Source: an uncultured Azohydromonas sp. (GTDB lineage: Bacteria; Pseudomonadota; Gammaproteobacteria; Burkholderiales; Burkholderiaceae_C). Taken from it: a stretch of DNA of 29,158 nt. The notes beneath the pieces are model-generated. The model was not told the origin of the DNA, did not search any database, and was given only the letters and a program-made list of their open reading frames with translations. The DNA lies in assembly GCF_937926365.1 (NCBI RefSeq), contig NZ_CALAOH010000231.1, positions 1-29,158 on the forward strand, read 5' to 3'. The first letter of the stretch is position 1; the number at the start of each line of letters is the position of its first letter. The position numbers and the translations under genes are program-made. Of this stretch, positions 7,930 through 19,695 are shown in pieces.

Positions 7930-8085
7930 TCGCGGCCGCGCCAGCCATCGTGGCCTCGAGCGGCCGCCTTCGATGGCAAATCTGTGGTGCATAGCCAAAC
8001 AGAAAGCCCCGGCCACAAGCTGTCATCAGAAGTGGGCCGCTCGCTGGAATTCCACTGTTCACCGGTGGAGTCACCGGGAAATGGC

Positions 8086-8102
8086 ATATACTTTTGGTAT
8101 AT
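8086..8102. promoter_or_regulatory. Inverted repeat upstream of vapB, probable VapBC operator
   Basis: ATATAC, a 5-base spacer and GTATAT form a perfect 6-bp dyad that ends 18 bases before the vapB start. VapBC complexes usually repress their own promoter through inverted repeats in this position. The AT-rich site stands out from the GC-rich surroundings and probably overlaps the -10 box. Confidence 0.6.
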
Positions 8103-8120
8103 CCCATTCGGAGGTCTGCG

Positions 8121-8354
8121 ATGAGCATCTCGTCCGTCTTCACCAACAACCGATCTCAGGCCGTGCGTCTGCCGGCGGATGTGCGCCTGCCAGAAGGCGT
8201 CAAGAAGGTTCAGGTGCGCGCCCGCGGCGTGGACCGCATCATCTCGCCGGTGGGTCACACCTGGGACGAGTTCTTCTTGAACGGGCCGCGGGTGTCCGAG
8301 GACTTCATGGCCGAGCGTGCTACCCAGCAGCAGGCCGAACGCGAAGTCTTCTGA
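8121..8354 (+). CDS. vapB: VapB-type antitoxin (AbrB-like)
   Basis: A 77-aa protein with the swapped-hairpin AbrB/MazE-type DNA-binding fold in its N-terminus: VFTNNRSQAVRLPADVRLP (about residues 6-24). This is typical of VapB/MvpA antitoxins. The segment DRIISPVGHTWDEFF fits the usual end of that domain, and the C-terminal tail should wrap the toxin. The ATG at 8121 has GGAGG about seven bases upstream. The toxin gene starts 17 bases after the stop, so the two form one operon. The upstream inverted repeat at 8086-8102 is the likely autoregulatory site. Confidence 0.9.
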   Translation: MSISSVFTNNRSQAVRLPADVRLPEGVKKVQVRARGVDRIISPVGHTWDEFFLNGPRVSEDFMAERATQQQAEREVF

Positions 8355-8371
8355 CTGACATCGACGCCGCG

Positions 8372-8782
8372 ATGCTGAAGTACCTGCTCGACACCAACAT
8401 CGTCATCTACGTCATCAAGCGGCGTCCGATCGAGGTGATGGGCGTATTCAACGAGAACGCCGGTCGCATGGCCATCTCGTCCATCACCCTGAGCGAGCTT
8501 TACCACGGTGCCGAGAAGAGTGCCAAGGTCGCGCAAAACCTTGCAGTGGTGGAAGAGTTCGCCAGCCTGCTCGAAGTGCTGCCCTACTCTGCCAAGGCCT
8601 CTGCACACTATGGCGCCATCCGCTCTGCGTTGGAGAAAGCCGGGCGACCCATTGGCATCAACGACTTGCACATCGCGGCCCACGCACGCAGCGAAGGGTT
8701 GACCCTGGTCACCAACAACCTCGGTGAATTCGAGCGGATACCTGGCCTGTTGTTGGAGAACTGGGTCGGCAGCCTGACCTGA
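8372..8782 (+). CDS. vapC: VapC-type PIN-domain ribonuclease toxin
   Basis: A 136-aa PIN-domain protein, normal VapC length. The acidic residues expected to bind the catalytic metal are visible: Asp7 in YLLDTNI, Glu42 in TLSELYHGAEKS, and Asp98 in GINDLHIAAHA. The C-terminal NNLGEFERIPGL matches the family. VapC toxins are endoribonucleases, usually cutting tRNA or rRNA, and are neutralised by VapB. The reading frame is intact and all key residues are present, so the toxin is probably active. The pair lies next to a decayed MFS gene, a common setting for accessory TA modules. Confidence 0.92.
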   Translation: MLKYLLDTNIVIYVIKRRPIEVMGVFNENAGRMAISSITLSELYHGAEKSAKVAQNLAVVEEFASLLEVLPYSAKASAHYGAIRSALEKAGRPIGINDLHIAAHARSEGLTLVTNNLGEFERIPGLLLENWVGSLT

Positions 8783-9133
8783 GAGCCCGGCAATCGGGCC
8801 ATGGGCTCGGTTGGCCCGCGCAGAAGAACCCTGCTGCGACCGCTTCGCGGCAACCCGGATGGGGCACTGGGTATCGCCGGTGGGTCTTCTGCGAGTTCAC
8901 CGCTGCAAAGTGATCTTCGATCCTTCAACCGGTCCATGGCGTCATCTCTGTGGAGCTTTGCTCTCTTGCCGCCCTGAAAAATGGCATGAGCCGGCTCCCG
9001 GGCTTTGCCTGGCACGGGCAAGAAATTCATGGCACGGGCTGTCACAACGCACCGATGCCCAACGTCTTCAGGGGCATGGATGGCAGCACGGGCTTGCCGT
9101 CCCGGTTCCACCCAGCACATCGAAGGGCTCGGC
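8783..9133. other. Intergenic region after vapC
   Basis: No convincing gene. Directly after the vapC stop is a small dyad, GCCCG at 8785-8789 and CGGGC at 8795-8799 with a 5-base loop. It could be a weak terminator but has no T run. Short open frames cross the rest of the stretch without recognisable domains. GAAGGG near 9122-9127 is the ribosome site of the following gene. Confidence 0.4.
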
Positions 9134-9889
9134 ATGAAAGTCGTGATCATCGGAGGCAGCGGCCTCATCGGGAAAAACCTCGCCGTCTTGCTCCGGCAAG
9201 CTGGCCACGAAGTGACGGCGGCGTCGCCTTCGACGGGCGTCAACGCCGTCACCGGCGAAGGGCTGCCCCAGGCCCTGGCCGGCGCCGAGGTCGTCGTGGA
9301 CGTATCCAACTCGCCCTCGTTCGAGAGTGATGCCGTACTGGCCTTCTTCCAGTCCTCTACCCGCAACCTGCTGGCCGCCGAAGCGCAGGCTGGCGTGCGC
9401 CACCACGTCGCCCTCTCCGTCGTGGGCAGCGAACGCCTGCCCGACAACGGCTACCTGCGCGCCAAGGTGGCGCAGGAGTCGCTCATCAGGAACGGCAAGG
9501 TCCCCTTCACCATCGTGCGGGCGACGCAGTTCTTCGAGTTTTTGAAGCCCATCGCGGATACCAGCACCAGCGGCCAGGCGGTACGGGTGTCGTCCGCCAC
9601 GCTGCAACCTATCGCCGCGCTGGACGTGGCCCACGCGCTGGCCGAGGTCGTGTCCCGGCCGCCACTCAACGGCCTGTGCGAGGTGGCAGGCCCGCAGGCC
9701 ATCCCGCTGGACGAACTGGTCCGCCACGTGCTGCGCGCCGCCAAGGACACCCGCGAGGTGCTCACCGACGACGACGCGCCGTACTTCGGCTCCCGCCTGA
9801 GCGATGAGTCGCTGACCCCCGGGCCGGGCGCGCGCATCGGTACCACGTCGCTGGAGAGCTGGCTGGCGGCTCAGGCCGCCGCGGCCTGA
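9134..9889 (+). CDS. NmrA-like NAD(P)-binding protein (atypical SDR)
   Basis: A 251-aa protein beginning MKVVIIGGSGLIGKNLA, a Rossmann fold with GGSGLIG at residues 7-13. Later parts fit the atypical SDR group that includes NmrA-like proteins: HHVALSVVGSERLPDNGYLR, then a lysine (AKVAQE) in place of the classical YxxxK, and VPFTIVRATQFFEF. Family members bind NAD(P) and act as reductases or redox sensors; the substrate here is unknown. GAAGGG lies a few bases before the ATG, and the in-frame upstream extension to 9005 lacks homology. A secreted cupin gene follows after 68 bases on the same strand, so the two are probably co-transcribed. Confidence 0.88.
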   Translation: MKVVIIGGSGLIGKNLAVLLRQAGHEVTAASPSTGVNAVTGEGLPQALAGAEVVVDVSNSPSFESDAVLAFFQSSTRNLLAAEAQAGVRHHVALSVVGSERLPDNGYLRAKVAQESLIRNGKVPFTIVRATQFFEFLKPIADTSTSGQAVRVSSATLQPIAALDVAHALAEVVSRPPLNGLCEVAGPQAIPLDELVRHVLRAAKDTREVLTDDDAPYFGSRLSDESLTPGPGARIGTTSLESWLAAQAAAA

Positions 9890-9957
9890 GCCCTGGCGCG
9901 CAAGTGCGCAAGAGCGAGCCCGTCTCCGTCGTGTCGAACCCCAGGCAAGGAACACCC

Positions 9958-10365
9958 ATGCCCAAACTCAGGAAGATCGTGTCGCTGCTGTGCCTGGCAT
10001 GCGCCGCGCTGGCCACTCAACAAGCCGTGGCATCCCCGGACATTGCCGTCGCAACGCTGATGACCCAGGCGCTGGAGAACATCCCCGGCAAGGAAGCGCT
10101 GATGATCACGGTGGACTACGCGCCGGGCGCATCGGACCCCGTTCACCGCCACGATGCGCATGCCTTCGTCTACGTGCTCGAAGGCTCCATCGTGATGGGC
10201 GTCAAGGGTGGCAAGGAAGTCGCGCTGACCGAGGGACAGACTTTCTACGAAGCTCCTTCCGACGTGCACCTGGTCGGCCGCAATGCCAGCGCCACCCGGC
10301 CCGCGAAGTTTGTCGTGTGGATGGTCAAGGACAAGGACGTTCCGTTCTTCACGCCCTTGCAGTAG
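9958..10365 (+). CDS. Secreted cupin-domain protein
   Basis: A 135-aa protein with a clear signal peptide: basic MPKLRK, hydrophobic IVSLLCLACAALA, and probable cleavage after AVA near residue 23. The mature part is one cupin barrel. Motif 1 contains DPVHRHDAHAFVYVLEG with three histidines able to bind a metal, and motif 2 is near GQTFYEAPSDVHLVGRN. Small periplasmic cupins of this kind are poorly characterised and may be dioxygenases or quercetinase-like proteins; no substrate can be read from sequence. The ATG at 9958 has AAGGAA upstream. The NmrA-like gene just before it suggests a shared oxidative role. Confidence 0.88.
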   Translation: MPKLRKIVSLLCLACAALATQQAVASPDIAVATLMTQALENIPGKEALMITVDYAPGASDPVHRHDAHAFVYVLEGSIVMGVKGGKEVALTEGQTFYEAPSDVHLVGRNASATRPAKFVVWMVKDKDVPFFTPLQ

Positions 10366-10372
10366 CCACTTT

Positions 10373-10792
10373 TCAGCCGTCGCTGAAGGCCGGGTTCCAT
10401 ACCGCCTCCCACAGATGGCCGTCCGGATCCTGGAAGTAGCCGGCGTAGCCACCCCAGAAGGTTGCCTGCGCGGCCTTCACGATCGTGGCGCCCGCCGCTT
10501 GTGCCTGGCTCATGACGCGGTCCACTTCCTCTCTGGAGGCGACGTTGTGGCCGAGCGTCAGCTCCGTCGGGCTGCGGGGAGTCTGGGGCAGGCCGCAGTC
10601 GTGCGCGATGCTCGCCCGGGGCCAGAGCGCCAGGCGCAGGCCCGGCTGCAGGTCGAAGAAGGCCACGGCGCCGTGCTCGAACTCCTGCCCGACCAGGCCT
10701 TCGGAGTGAAAGCCGAGCCCGTCCCGGTAGAAGCGCAGCGCTGCCTCCAGGTTGTCGACGCCCAGCGTGATGACGGTGATTCGAGGCTGCAT
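10373..10792 (-). CDS. VOC-family protein (glyoxalase/bleomycin-resistance fold)
   Basis: A 139-aa protein of the vicinal oxygen chelate superfamily. The first half begins MQPRITVITLGVDNLEAALR, then FYRDGLGF; the second half ends GGYAGYFQDPDGHLWEAVWN. These are the two repeats of the fold. Residues such as Glu in the C-terminal LWEAVW usually bind metal. The family includes glyoxalases, dioxygenases and resistance proteins, and the specific role is not evident. The ATG at 10792 has GGAG about eight bases upstream; the longer frame to 10927 lacks homology. The gene converges with the cupin gene with only seven bases between stops. Confidence 0.88.
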   Translation of the reverse strand: MQPRITVITLGVDNLEAALRFYRDGLGFHSEGLVGQEFEHGAVAFFDLQPGLRLALWPRASIAHDCGLPQTPRSPTELTLGHNVASREEVDRVMSQAQAAGATIVKAAQATFWGGYAGYFQDPDGHLWEAVWNPAFSDG

Positions 10793-11136
10793 GCGAAGGC
10801 TCCACGGAAAGCTCGAATGCTGGTCGCCCAGCTGCCGTGAGGCAAGAACGAAGGCGATGGCAAACGGCCACGAGGGCGCGGGCATGGGTGCGCGTGAGGC
10901 AGGCGTTCGATGTCGGTGGCGCGGCACGGTGCATGGCAGGAAAGATCAGGAATTGATCAGCCCGCGCCAAGGACGTCGCGGCCCCTGCCGCCTACGCTTC
11001 GTTCCAAGGCCAACCCACTTCACGGGCCAGCCTTTTGACCCCGCGCAACTTGCAGTGCGCAACGCCAAACGGTCGCCCGCCCGCAGCGCGATCGCCAGGT
11101 CCATCCACCGCTGCGGGACTTCGAAAGAATCACACC
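10793..11136. other. Intergenic region
   Basis: A divergent spacer of 344 bases between the VOC gene and the DUF4242 gene. Open frames on both strands cross it, but none shows a domain or a ribosome site. It should contain promoters for both flanking genes. I see no clear repeat or RNA structure. Confidence 0.4.
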
Positions 11137-11409
11137 ATGAAGCGCTATCTGATCGAACGAGATATCCCCGGCGTGGGCTCTCTCACCGGCCAGCAGTTCA
11201 AGGAAGCCTCGGCCACCTCCAATGCCGCGCTGGCCGAACTCGGCGGCAAGGTGCAGTGGGTGCAGTCCTACGTCGTGGACGACAAGACCTTCTGCGTCTA
11301 CCTCGCCGAGAACGAGGCGGCGGTGCACGAGCACGCTCGCATCAGCGGCTTCCCGGCGAGCAAGGTCACCGAGGTGCGCACGGTCATCGAGCCGATGACG
11401 GCAATCTGA
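11137..11409 (+). CDS. DUF4242 family protein
   Basis: A 90-aa protein beginning MKRYLIERDIPGVGSLTG and containing VQWVQSYVVDDKTFCVYLAE and the C-terminal ISGFPASKVTEVRTVIEPMT. This matches DUF4242, a small ferredoxin-like fold; a Streptomyces relative is described as a nickel-binding protein. Function in proteobacteria is unknown. The ATG at 11137 gives the normal family length, while the in-frame upstream extension to 11035 is not conserved. It stands alone and is followed by a strong hairpin about 50 bases after the stop. Confidence 0.85.
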   Translation: MKRYLIERDIPGVGSLTGQQFKEASATSNAALAELGGKVQWVQSYVVDDKTFCVYLAENEAAVHEHARISGFPASKVTEVRTVIEPMTAI

Positions 11410-11457
11410 TTTGCCTTCGTGAGCGTGCCTGGACGTTCCCTCGCCGTGTCGGTGAAA

Positions 11458-11486
11458 GGCGGCATCCACGCCTGCGGGATGCCGCC
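11458..11486. terminator. Strong hairpin, probable terminator
   Basis: GGCGGCATCC and GGATGCCGCC form a perfect 10-bp stem around a 9-base loop, 48 bases after the DUF4242 stop. GAAA precedes it and there is no proper T run on either side, so it is a non-classical terminator or a stable mRNA 3' end. Confidence 0.5.
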
Positions 11487-11641
11487 TCCAAGACGGTGGA
11501 CACCGGCCGATGCCCGTGTGGCGAGGGAACTTCAAGGCTTGCCAAGCCGCGATCCGCGCCTGCACGGCCAGCGCCATCATCGTCCACCGGGGCGCGGCAG
11601 TGGTTTTGCGCTGCACGCGAACCAGCGGATGGCGCTGGCCA

Positions 11642-12013
11642 TCAGGACCGCCGCTGCGTGCCGGCAGGCATTCCTGGCGACGCGGCGTTGTCTCCAGGAG
11701 GCTGCCGTGCGGCGCCATGGAGAACCGGTTCCCGCAAGTCGGCTCGCTGCAAGCCGCGCCAGGCCGACATCAGCGCCGCCAGCGCGTCCCGGTAGAGCCG
11801 CAGGCGCCAGCCACGACGCATGTAGCGCTTGGCCTTGCCATGGAACGCAGGCACCGCCTGCACGCCGATCAGGTAGCCGCGCACGGTTTCGTTGACCGTG
11901 ACCGAGGCCAGGATGTGGCCCTTCCGGTCCACGGCGTGGATGAGGGTGCCGCGCCAATCGTCCTCGGCGTACCAGTGCGCCGGCAGCGCAACAGGAAGCT
12001 TCGATGTCGCCAT
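11642..12013 (-). CDS. Hypothetical protein, 123 aa
   Basis: I recognise no family. From the ATG at 12013 the first 85 or so residues look protein-like: LPVALPAHWYAEDDWRGTLI, then HAVDRKGHILASVTVNETVR, then a basic stretch KAKRYMRRGWRLRLYRDAL. The C-terminal 30 residues are rich in Ala, Pro, Gly and Arg and may be read-through of a degraded end. There is no strong ribosome site at either 12013 or 12043 (also ATG). The gene is on the same strand as the NCS1 transporter, 79 bases downstream of its stop, and could be the last gene of that transcript. Confidence 0.5.
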   Translation of the reverse strand: MATSKLPVALPAHWYAEDDWRGTLIHAVDRKGHILASVTVNETVRGYLIGVQAVPAFHGKAKRYMRRGWRLRLYRDALAALMSAWRGLQRADLREPVLHGAARQPPGDNAASPGMPAGTQRRS

Positions 12014-12092
12014 GTGCCGTGTTGGCTGGGGTCGCGCCGACATGCTTGCCGTGTGAGCGCTGTGACCCGGCGGACAGCGAAGGTTGGGCCCC

Positions 12093-13556
12093 TCAGGCCG
12101 TGGGCGCGAGGCCAGCGCCCGAGCGAGCCGGGCGCACCGTGGCGAGCAACCAGTACGTGCCGCCCGCGATCACCACGCCGAAGAACCAGCCATACGTTCC
12201 CCACCATGCCGGCAGCAGCTTCGTGAAGGTGGGCAGCAGCGTCGAGAACACGGCTCCCACACCGGTGGCCGCCAGCGCATTGATGTTCCATCCGCCCTCG
12301 TAGCGGTAGCGGCCGTGCTCGTCGTACAGGGCCTGCACGTCGATGCGGCCCTTGGCCACGAGGTAGTAGTCGACCAGGATGACGCCCAGCAGCGGGCCCA
12401 TGGTGGCTCCGATGGCGTTGACGAAGTGCGCCGCGCCGCTCTCCCAGGGGGAGAACGGGTAGAGCACGAGCGCAATGGCCGCCGCGATGTAGCCCCCCTT
12501 CTTGAAGTTGATGCGCCGCGGGAAGACATTGCTGACGTCGAAGGCCGCCGAGACGAAGTTGGCCACCACGTTGATGCCCAGCGTGGCCACCATGAAGGTC
12601 AGCGCGGCGATGCCGGCCAGCACCCAGCTGTCGAACTTGGCCGAGATCTGCTCGGGGTGCAGCAGCACCTCGCCGTAGACCTGGAAGGCCGCGATCGTCG
12701 TCACACCGGCCACCAGCGAGAAGGCGACCAGGTTGATGGGAAGCCCCCAGAGGTTGCCCCTGCGCACCGCGGCCTTGTCCTTGGCGTAGCGCGAGAAGTC
12801 GCAGAAATTGAGGTACAGGGCGGCGAAGTAGGTGATCCAGGTGGCGCCCACGGCCATCAGCGCCCAGAAGGAGCCCGGCTCGCCGGTGACGCCGGCGTCC
12901 TTGGTCTTTTCCAGCAGCACCTCCATGGGGATGCCGTGGCTCAGGCTGAAGCCTCCGGCCTTGACGATCAGCCCGACGGCCAGCACCAGCATGGCGATCC
13001 ACACCGCCGGGCCGGCCCAGTCCTGGAACCTGCGCACGGTCTCCATACCCCTCTGGATGATCAGCAGCTGCAGCGCCCAGACCAGCACGTAGCAGATGAA
13101 TTCCAGGCCCGAGTGGCCCAGCACGTGCACCTCGCGGTGGAAGGCGAGCATCGACTCGTTGCGCACCAGCAGCGCCACCAGCGCGCTGGAAGCCGCAGCC
13201 GTCTGCGCCCCGTACCAGAAGCAGGCGACCACCGCGCGCACGAGGGCCGCCAGGTTGGCGCCCCAGACGCCGAAGCTGGCGCGGGCCAGCACCGGGTACG
13301 GCACGCCGGTCTTCTCGCCGGCGTAGCCGATGAGATTCATGAGGAAGAAGATCACCAGGGACGACAGCCCGATGGCGAGCAGGAAGTTCGCAAAGCTGCC
13401 GCACAGCAGGAACAGGCTCGCCGCGAGGTAGTAACCCCAGAGGCTGTGCACGTCGGAGGTCCAGACGTTGAAGATCGAGAAGGCGCCCCAGTGCCGTTCC
13501 TTGGCGGGGGCAAGGTCCTCGTTGTAGAGGTTCGGGCTGGGGGACCGGCTGTCCAT
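12093..13556 (-). CDS. NCS1-family nucleobase/allantoin-type cation symporter
   Basis: A 487-aa integral membrane protein with about 12 helices, the standard NCS1 length. The N-terminal motif NEDLAPAKERHWGAFSIF and then WTSDVHSLWGYYLAASLF is the family signature, where the conserved Asn-Asp-Pro and Arg-Trp residues sit before helix 1. LARASFGVWGANLAALVRA and NFCDFSRYAKDK are further NCS1 landmarks. Members import purines, pyrimidines, allantoin or hydantoins with Na+ or H+. Specificity cannot be fixed from sequence, though the N-terminus most resembles the allantoin/uracil branch. AGGAGGTCACC lies directly before the ATG at 13556. It follows the glycerol operon by 69 bases with a palindromic hairpin between, so partial read-through is possible. 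No purine-catabolic gene is nearby. Confidence 0.92.
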   Translation of the reverse strand: MDSRSPSPNLYNEDLAPAKERHWGAFSIFNVWTSDVHSLWGYYLAASLFLLCGSFANFLLAIGLSSLVIFFLMNLIGYAGEKTGVPYPVLARASFGVWGANLAALVRAVVACFWYGAQTAAASSALVALLVRNESMLAFHREVHVLGHSGLEFICYVLVWALQLLIIQRGMETVRRFQDWAGPAVWIAMLVLAVGLIVKAGGFSLSHGIPMEVLLEKTKDAGVTGEPGSFWALMAVGATWITYFAALYLNFCDFSRYAKDKAAVRRGNLWGLPINLVAFSLVAGVTTIAAFQVYGEVLLHPEQISAKFDSWVLAGIAALTFMVATLGINVVANFVSAAFDVSNVFPRRINFKKGGYIAAAIALVLYPFSPWESGAAHFVNAIGATMGPLLGVILVDYYLVAKGRIDVQALYDEHGRYRYEGGWNINALAATGVGAVFSTLLPTFTKLLPAWWGTYGWFFGVVIAGGTYWLLATVRPARSGAGLAPTA

Positions 13557-13589
13557 GGTGACCTCCTGCTTCTCAAACGTTCAGCCGCA

Positions 13590-13609
13590 CGCACGGCTGC
13601 AGCCGTGCG
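13590..13609. terminator. Perfect 20-bp palindrome between glpV and the NCS1 gene
   Basis: CGCACGGCTGCAGCCGTGCG is a perfect palindrome and would fold as an 8-bp GC-rich stem with a 4-base loop in the minus-strand transcript. It lies 16 bases after the glpV stop and 33 bases before the NCS1 start. No T run follows, so it may be an attenuator or an RNA-stabilising element rather than a full terminator. Confidence 0.5.
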
Positions 13610-13625
13610 GCGGCGCTGGCGCTGC

Positions 13626-15356
<1,731 letters not shown>

Positions 15357-15458
15357 GGTCGTCTCCTTGTTTTCCGTGGCGCCCCTTGGTCAGGATCGCT
15401 GGCCCTGCGGCCCGGGGTGCGAAAGGGCTGCAGGACCGTCGCAAAGCCGTGCGCGGCT

Positions 15459-15767
15459 TCAGCCGCGGCGCATGATCAGCACCAGCACCGCCATCGACAG
15501 CACGAAGCTGATCCACACGCTGGGCTCGCTGTCGAGCTTGAGCCACTGCTGCAGGCGCCCTGCCACGCCGACGAAGCCCAGGTTGATGTAGGCCGCCGTC
15601 AGCAGCCCGATGAAGAGCCGGTCGCCGCGCGTGGTGGCGATGGGCAGGAAGCCCTTGCGCAGCGTGGTGGGCGACCGGATCTCCCATAGCGTCATGCCGG
15701 CCAGCAGCACGGCGATGGCGCCGAAGAAAGCCGCCACCGGCGTAGTCCAGACCATCCAGTCGAACAT
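15459..15767 (-). CDS. DUF2160 small membrane protein of the glycerol ABC operon
   Basis: A 102-aa protein with about three hydrophobic segments: VWTTPVAAFFGAIAVLLAGM, then FIGLLTAAYINLGFVGVAG, then SVWISFVLSMAVLVLIM, ending with a short basic tail. It matches DUF2160, which occurs almost only between the permease and binding-protein genes of GlpSTPQV-type operons; I recall it being called glpU in rhizobia. Its role is unknown; a helper of transporter assembly or gating is an inference. GGGAG precedes the ATG, and the gene starts 15 bases after glpQ stops. Confidence 0.88.
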   Translation of the reverse strand: MFDWMVWTTPVAAFFGAIAVLLAGMTLWEIRSPTTLRKGFLPIATTRGDRLFIGLLTAAYINLGFVGVAGRLQQWLKLDSEPSVWISFVLSMAVLVLIMRRG

Positions 15768-15782
15768 GGGCGGCTCCCGGCT

Positions 15783-17525
<1,743 letters not shown>

Positions 17526-17529
<4 letters not shown>

Positions 17530-18611
17530 TCGATGAGCTCCTCGTCCTTGTAGAAGCAGGTGTGCGGCCCCAGCAGCTGCAGCCAGACCGTCTCGCCGGC
17601 CCGCGGCGCGGCAAGTTCGCGCGGCAGCCGCATGCGCACCGCGGTGCTCCCCTCGCCTGCGGCCGTGACCAGCCAGGAGGTGCCGAGGTCCTGAACCTGC
17701 CGCACGGGCAGCGGCAGCGCGCCGGGGGTGCCGGGCCCGGCCAGGCGCACGTGCTCGGGGCGCACGCCCAGCGTGAACTCGAGCGCCTGCGCCAGCGCGG
17801 TGGCCTCGGACACCGGGCCCAGCCGTTGCCCGCTCACCTCGATCCAGCCCTCGCTCCAGCGCGCGGGCATGAAGTTCATGCCCGGCGAGCCGATGAAGTG
17901 CCCCACGAAGCTGTGGCGCGGCCGCTCGAAGAGCTCCCGGGCCGTGCCGGTCTGCACCGCGCGGCCGCGCGTCATCACCACCACTTCCTCGGCGAAGGTC
18001 AGCGCCTCGACCTGGTCGTGCGTGACGTAGACCAGCGTGAGCTTGAGCTCGCGGTGCACCTGCTTGAGCTTGCGCCGCAGTTGCCACTTCAACTGGGGGT
18101 CGATCACGGTGAGCGGCTCGTCGAACAACACCGCCGAGACGTCCTCGCGCACCAGGCCGCGGCCCAGCGAGATCTTCTGCTTGGCATCGGCCGACAGCCC
18201 CGCGGCACGGCGATCGAGCTGCGCGCTGAGCTCCAGCATCTCCGCGATCTGGCCCACGCGCGCGCGGATGCGCTGCGCCGGCACGCCGCGGTTGCGCAGC
18301 GGGAACGCCAGGTTCTGTGCCACGGTCATCGTGTCGTAGATGACGGGGAACTGGAACACCTGCGCGATGTTGCGCTGCTGGGGGCTGGCATGCGTGACGT
18401 CGTGGCCGTCGAAGCGCACGCTGCCGTGCGAGGGCACGAGCAGCCCGGAGATGATGTTGAGCATCGTCGTCTTGCCGCAGCCCGACGGTCCCAGCAGCGC
18501 GTAGGCGCCGCCGTCGCGCAGCGCGAGCTTCAGTGGCAGCAGCGCCCAGTCCTCGTCGGTCCTGGGGTCCGGCCGGTACGAGTGCGCCAGCTCCAGTTCG
18601 ATGCGTGCCAT
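17526..18611 (-). CDS. glpT: Glycerol ABC transporter ATPase with degenerate signature motif
   Basis: A 361-aa nucleotide-binding subunit of the MalK/UgpC type, with a C-terminal OB-like (TOBE) regulatory region. Walker A is GPSGCGKTT at 41-49, the Q-loop is Gln87, Walker B is VLFDEP with Asp164/Glu165, and the H-loop is His198 in YVTHDQVEA. The ABC signature, normally LSGGQ, reads LSADAKQK at 139-146 and is degenerate; the D-loop reads LTVIDPQ. The ATG at 18611 begins one base after the glpS stop. The name follows the rhizobial glycerol ABC operon; this is not the E. coli GlpT antiporter. From memory, the odd signature is shared by its orthologues. Confidence 0.92.
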
Positions 18612-18612
18612 C

Positions 18613-19695
18613 TCAGGGCTCCTGCGGCGCGCGCAGCAGCGTGCCGTCGCCGTCGAAGAGATACGCCTGCGCCGGCTGCAGGTACAGCTCCACGGCCTCG
18701 CCCAGCGCCAGGGCGTGCACGCCGCTGAGCTGCGCCACCAGCTCGCCCACCGCGGTGTCCACGTGCACGAAGGTGTAGGAACCGGCGATCTCGGCCAGTT
18801 CCACGCACCCGGGCAGTGCCACGTCGCCCTCGCGCGGCTGCAGCCGCAACGCGTTGGCGCGGACGCCCAGCGTGAGCCGGCCCACCAGGCGCGCCGCGGC
18901 CTGCGGCGGCAGCGGTACCGACAGCTGCAGCCCGCTGGCCAGCTGCACGCCCAGGTTCGCCGCCTGGGCGGCCATGAGGTTCATCGGGGGGTCGCTGAAG
19001 GCGCGCGCCACACGCAGCGAGGCCGGCCGGTGGAACACCTCGGCCGTGGGGCCGTACTGCAGCAGTTCCCCGGCGTCGAGCACTGCCGTCCACCCGCCCA
19101 GCAGCAGCGCCTCGCCGGGCTCGGTGGTGGCGTACACCACGGTGGCGTCACCCGTGGAGAACAGCGCGCCCAGCTCCTCGCGCAGGCCCTCGCGCAGCTT
19201 GTAGTCCAGGTTCACCAGCGGCTCGTCGAGCAGCACCAGCGACGCCTGCTTGGCCAGCGCCCGCGCCAGGGCCACGCGCTGCTGCTGCCCGCCCGAGAGC
19301 TGTTCGGGTAGGCGCTGCAGGAAAGGCTCGATGTGCAGCCATTGTGCGATCGCCTGCACGCGGCGCGCCGTCTCCTGGCGTGGCGTGCCGCGCAGCCGCA
19401 GCGGCGAGGCAATGTTGTCGAACACCGTCAGCGAGGGGTAATTGATGAACTGCTGGTAGACCATGGACACGTTGCGCTGGCGCACCGGTACGCCGGTGAC
19501 GTCGCGCCCGTCCACGTGCACGCGGCCCCGTGTGGGACGGTCCAGCCCCGCCATGAGCCGCATCAGCGTGGTCTTGCCGGCCTGCGTCGCGCCCAGCAGT
19601 ACCGTCAGCGTCCCGGGGCGCAGCGCCAGGTCCAGCGGGTACAGGAAGTCCTGTGCTCCTACCCGGTGGGCGACGCCTTCGAGCCTCAGTTCCAT
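18613..19695 (-). CDS. glpS: Glycerol ABC transporter ATPase lacking the H-loop histidine
   Basis: A 360-aa nucleotide-binding subunit with Walker A GATQAGKTT at 35-43, Q-loop Gln81, a canonical signature LSGGQQQR at 133-140, and Walker B VLLDEP with Asp157/Glu158. The H-loop histidine is missing: the usual VTHDQ segment reads ATTEPGEA, placing Thr191 where His should be. A TOBE-like region occupies the C-terminus. This subunit should pair with GlpT. The ATG at 19695 overlaps the glpD stop by ten bases; the frame upstream to 20124 lies inside glpD and is not used. The missing His and the degenerate GlpT signature fall in the same composite ATP site. Confidence 0.92.
   Translation of the reverse strand: MELRLEGVAHRVGAQDFLYPLDLALRPGTLTVLLGATQAGKTTLMRLMAGLDRPTRGRVHVDGRDVTGVPVRQRNVSMVYQQFINYPSLTVFDNIASPLRLRGTPRQETARRVQAIAQWLHIEPFLQRLPEQLSGGQQQRVALARALAKQASLVLLDEPLVNLDYKLREGLREELGALFSTGDATVVYATTEPGEALLLGGWTAVLDAGELLQYGPTAEVFHRPASLRVARAFSDPPMNLMAAQAANLGVQLASGLQLSVPLPPQAAARLVGRLTLGVRANALRLQPREGDVALPGCVELAEIAGSYTFVHVDTAVGELVAQLSGVHALALGEAVELYLQPAQAYLFDGDGTLLRAPQEP

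Noticed and set aside
10372..10387. Short dyad TTCAGC-CGTC-GCTGAA between the convergent cupin and VOC genes
   Set aside because: A 6-bp stem without a T run, overlapping the VOC coding end; too weak to call a terminator.
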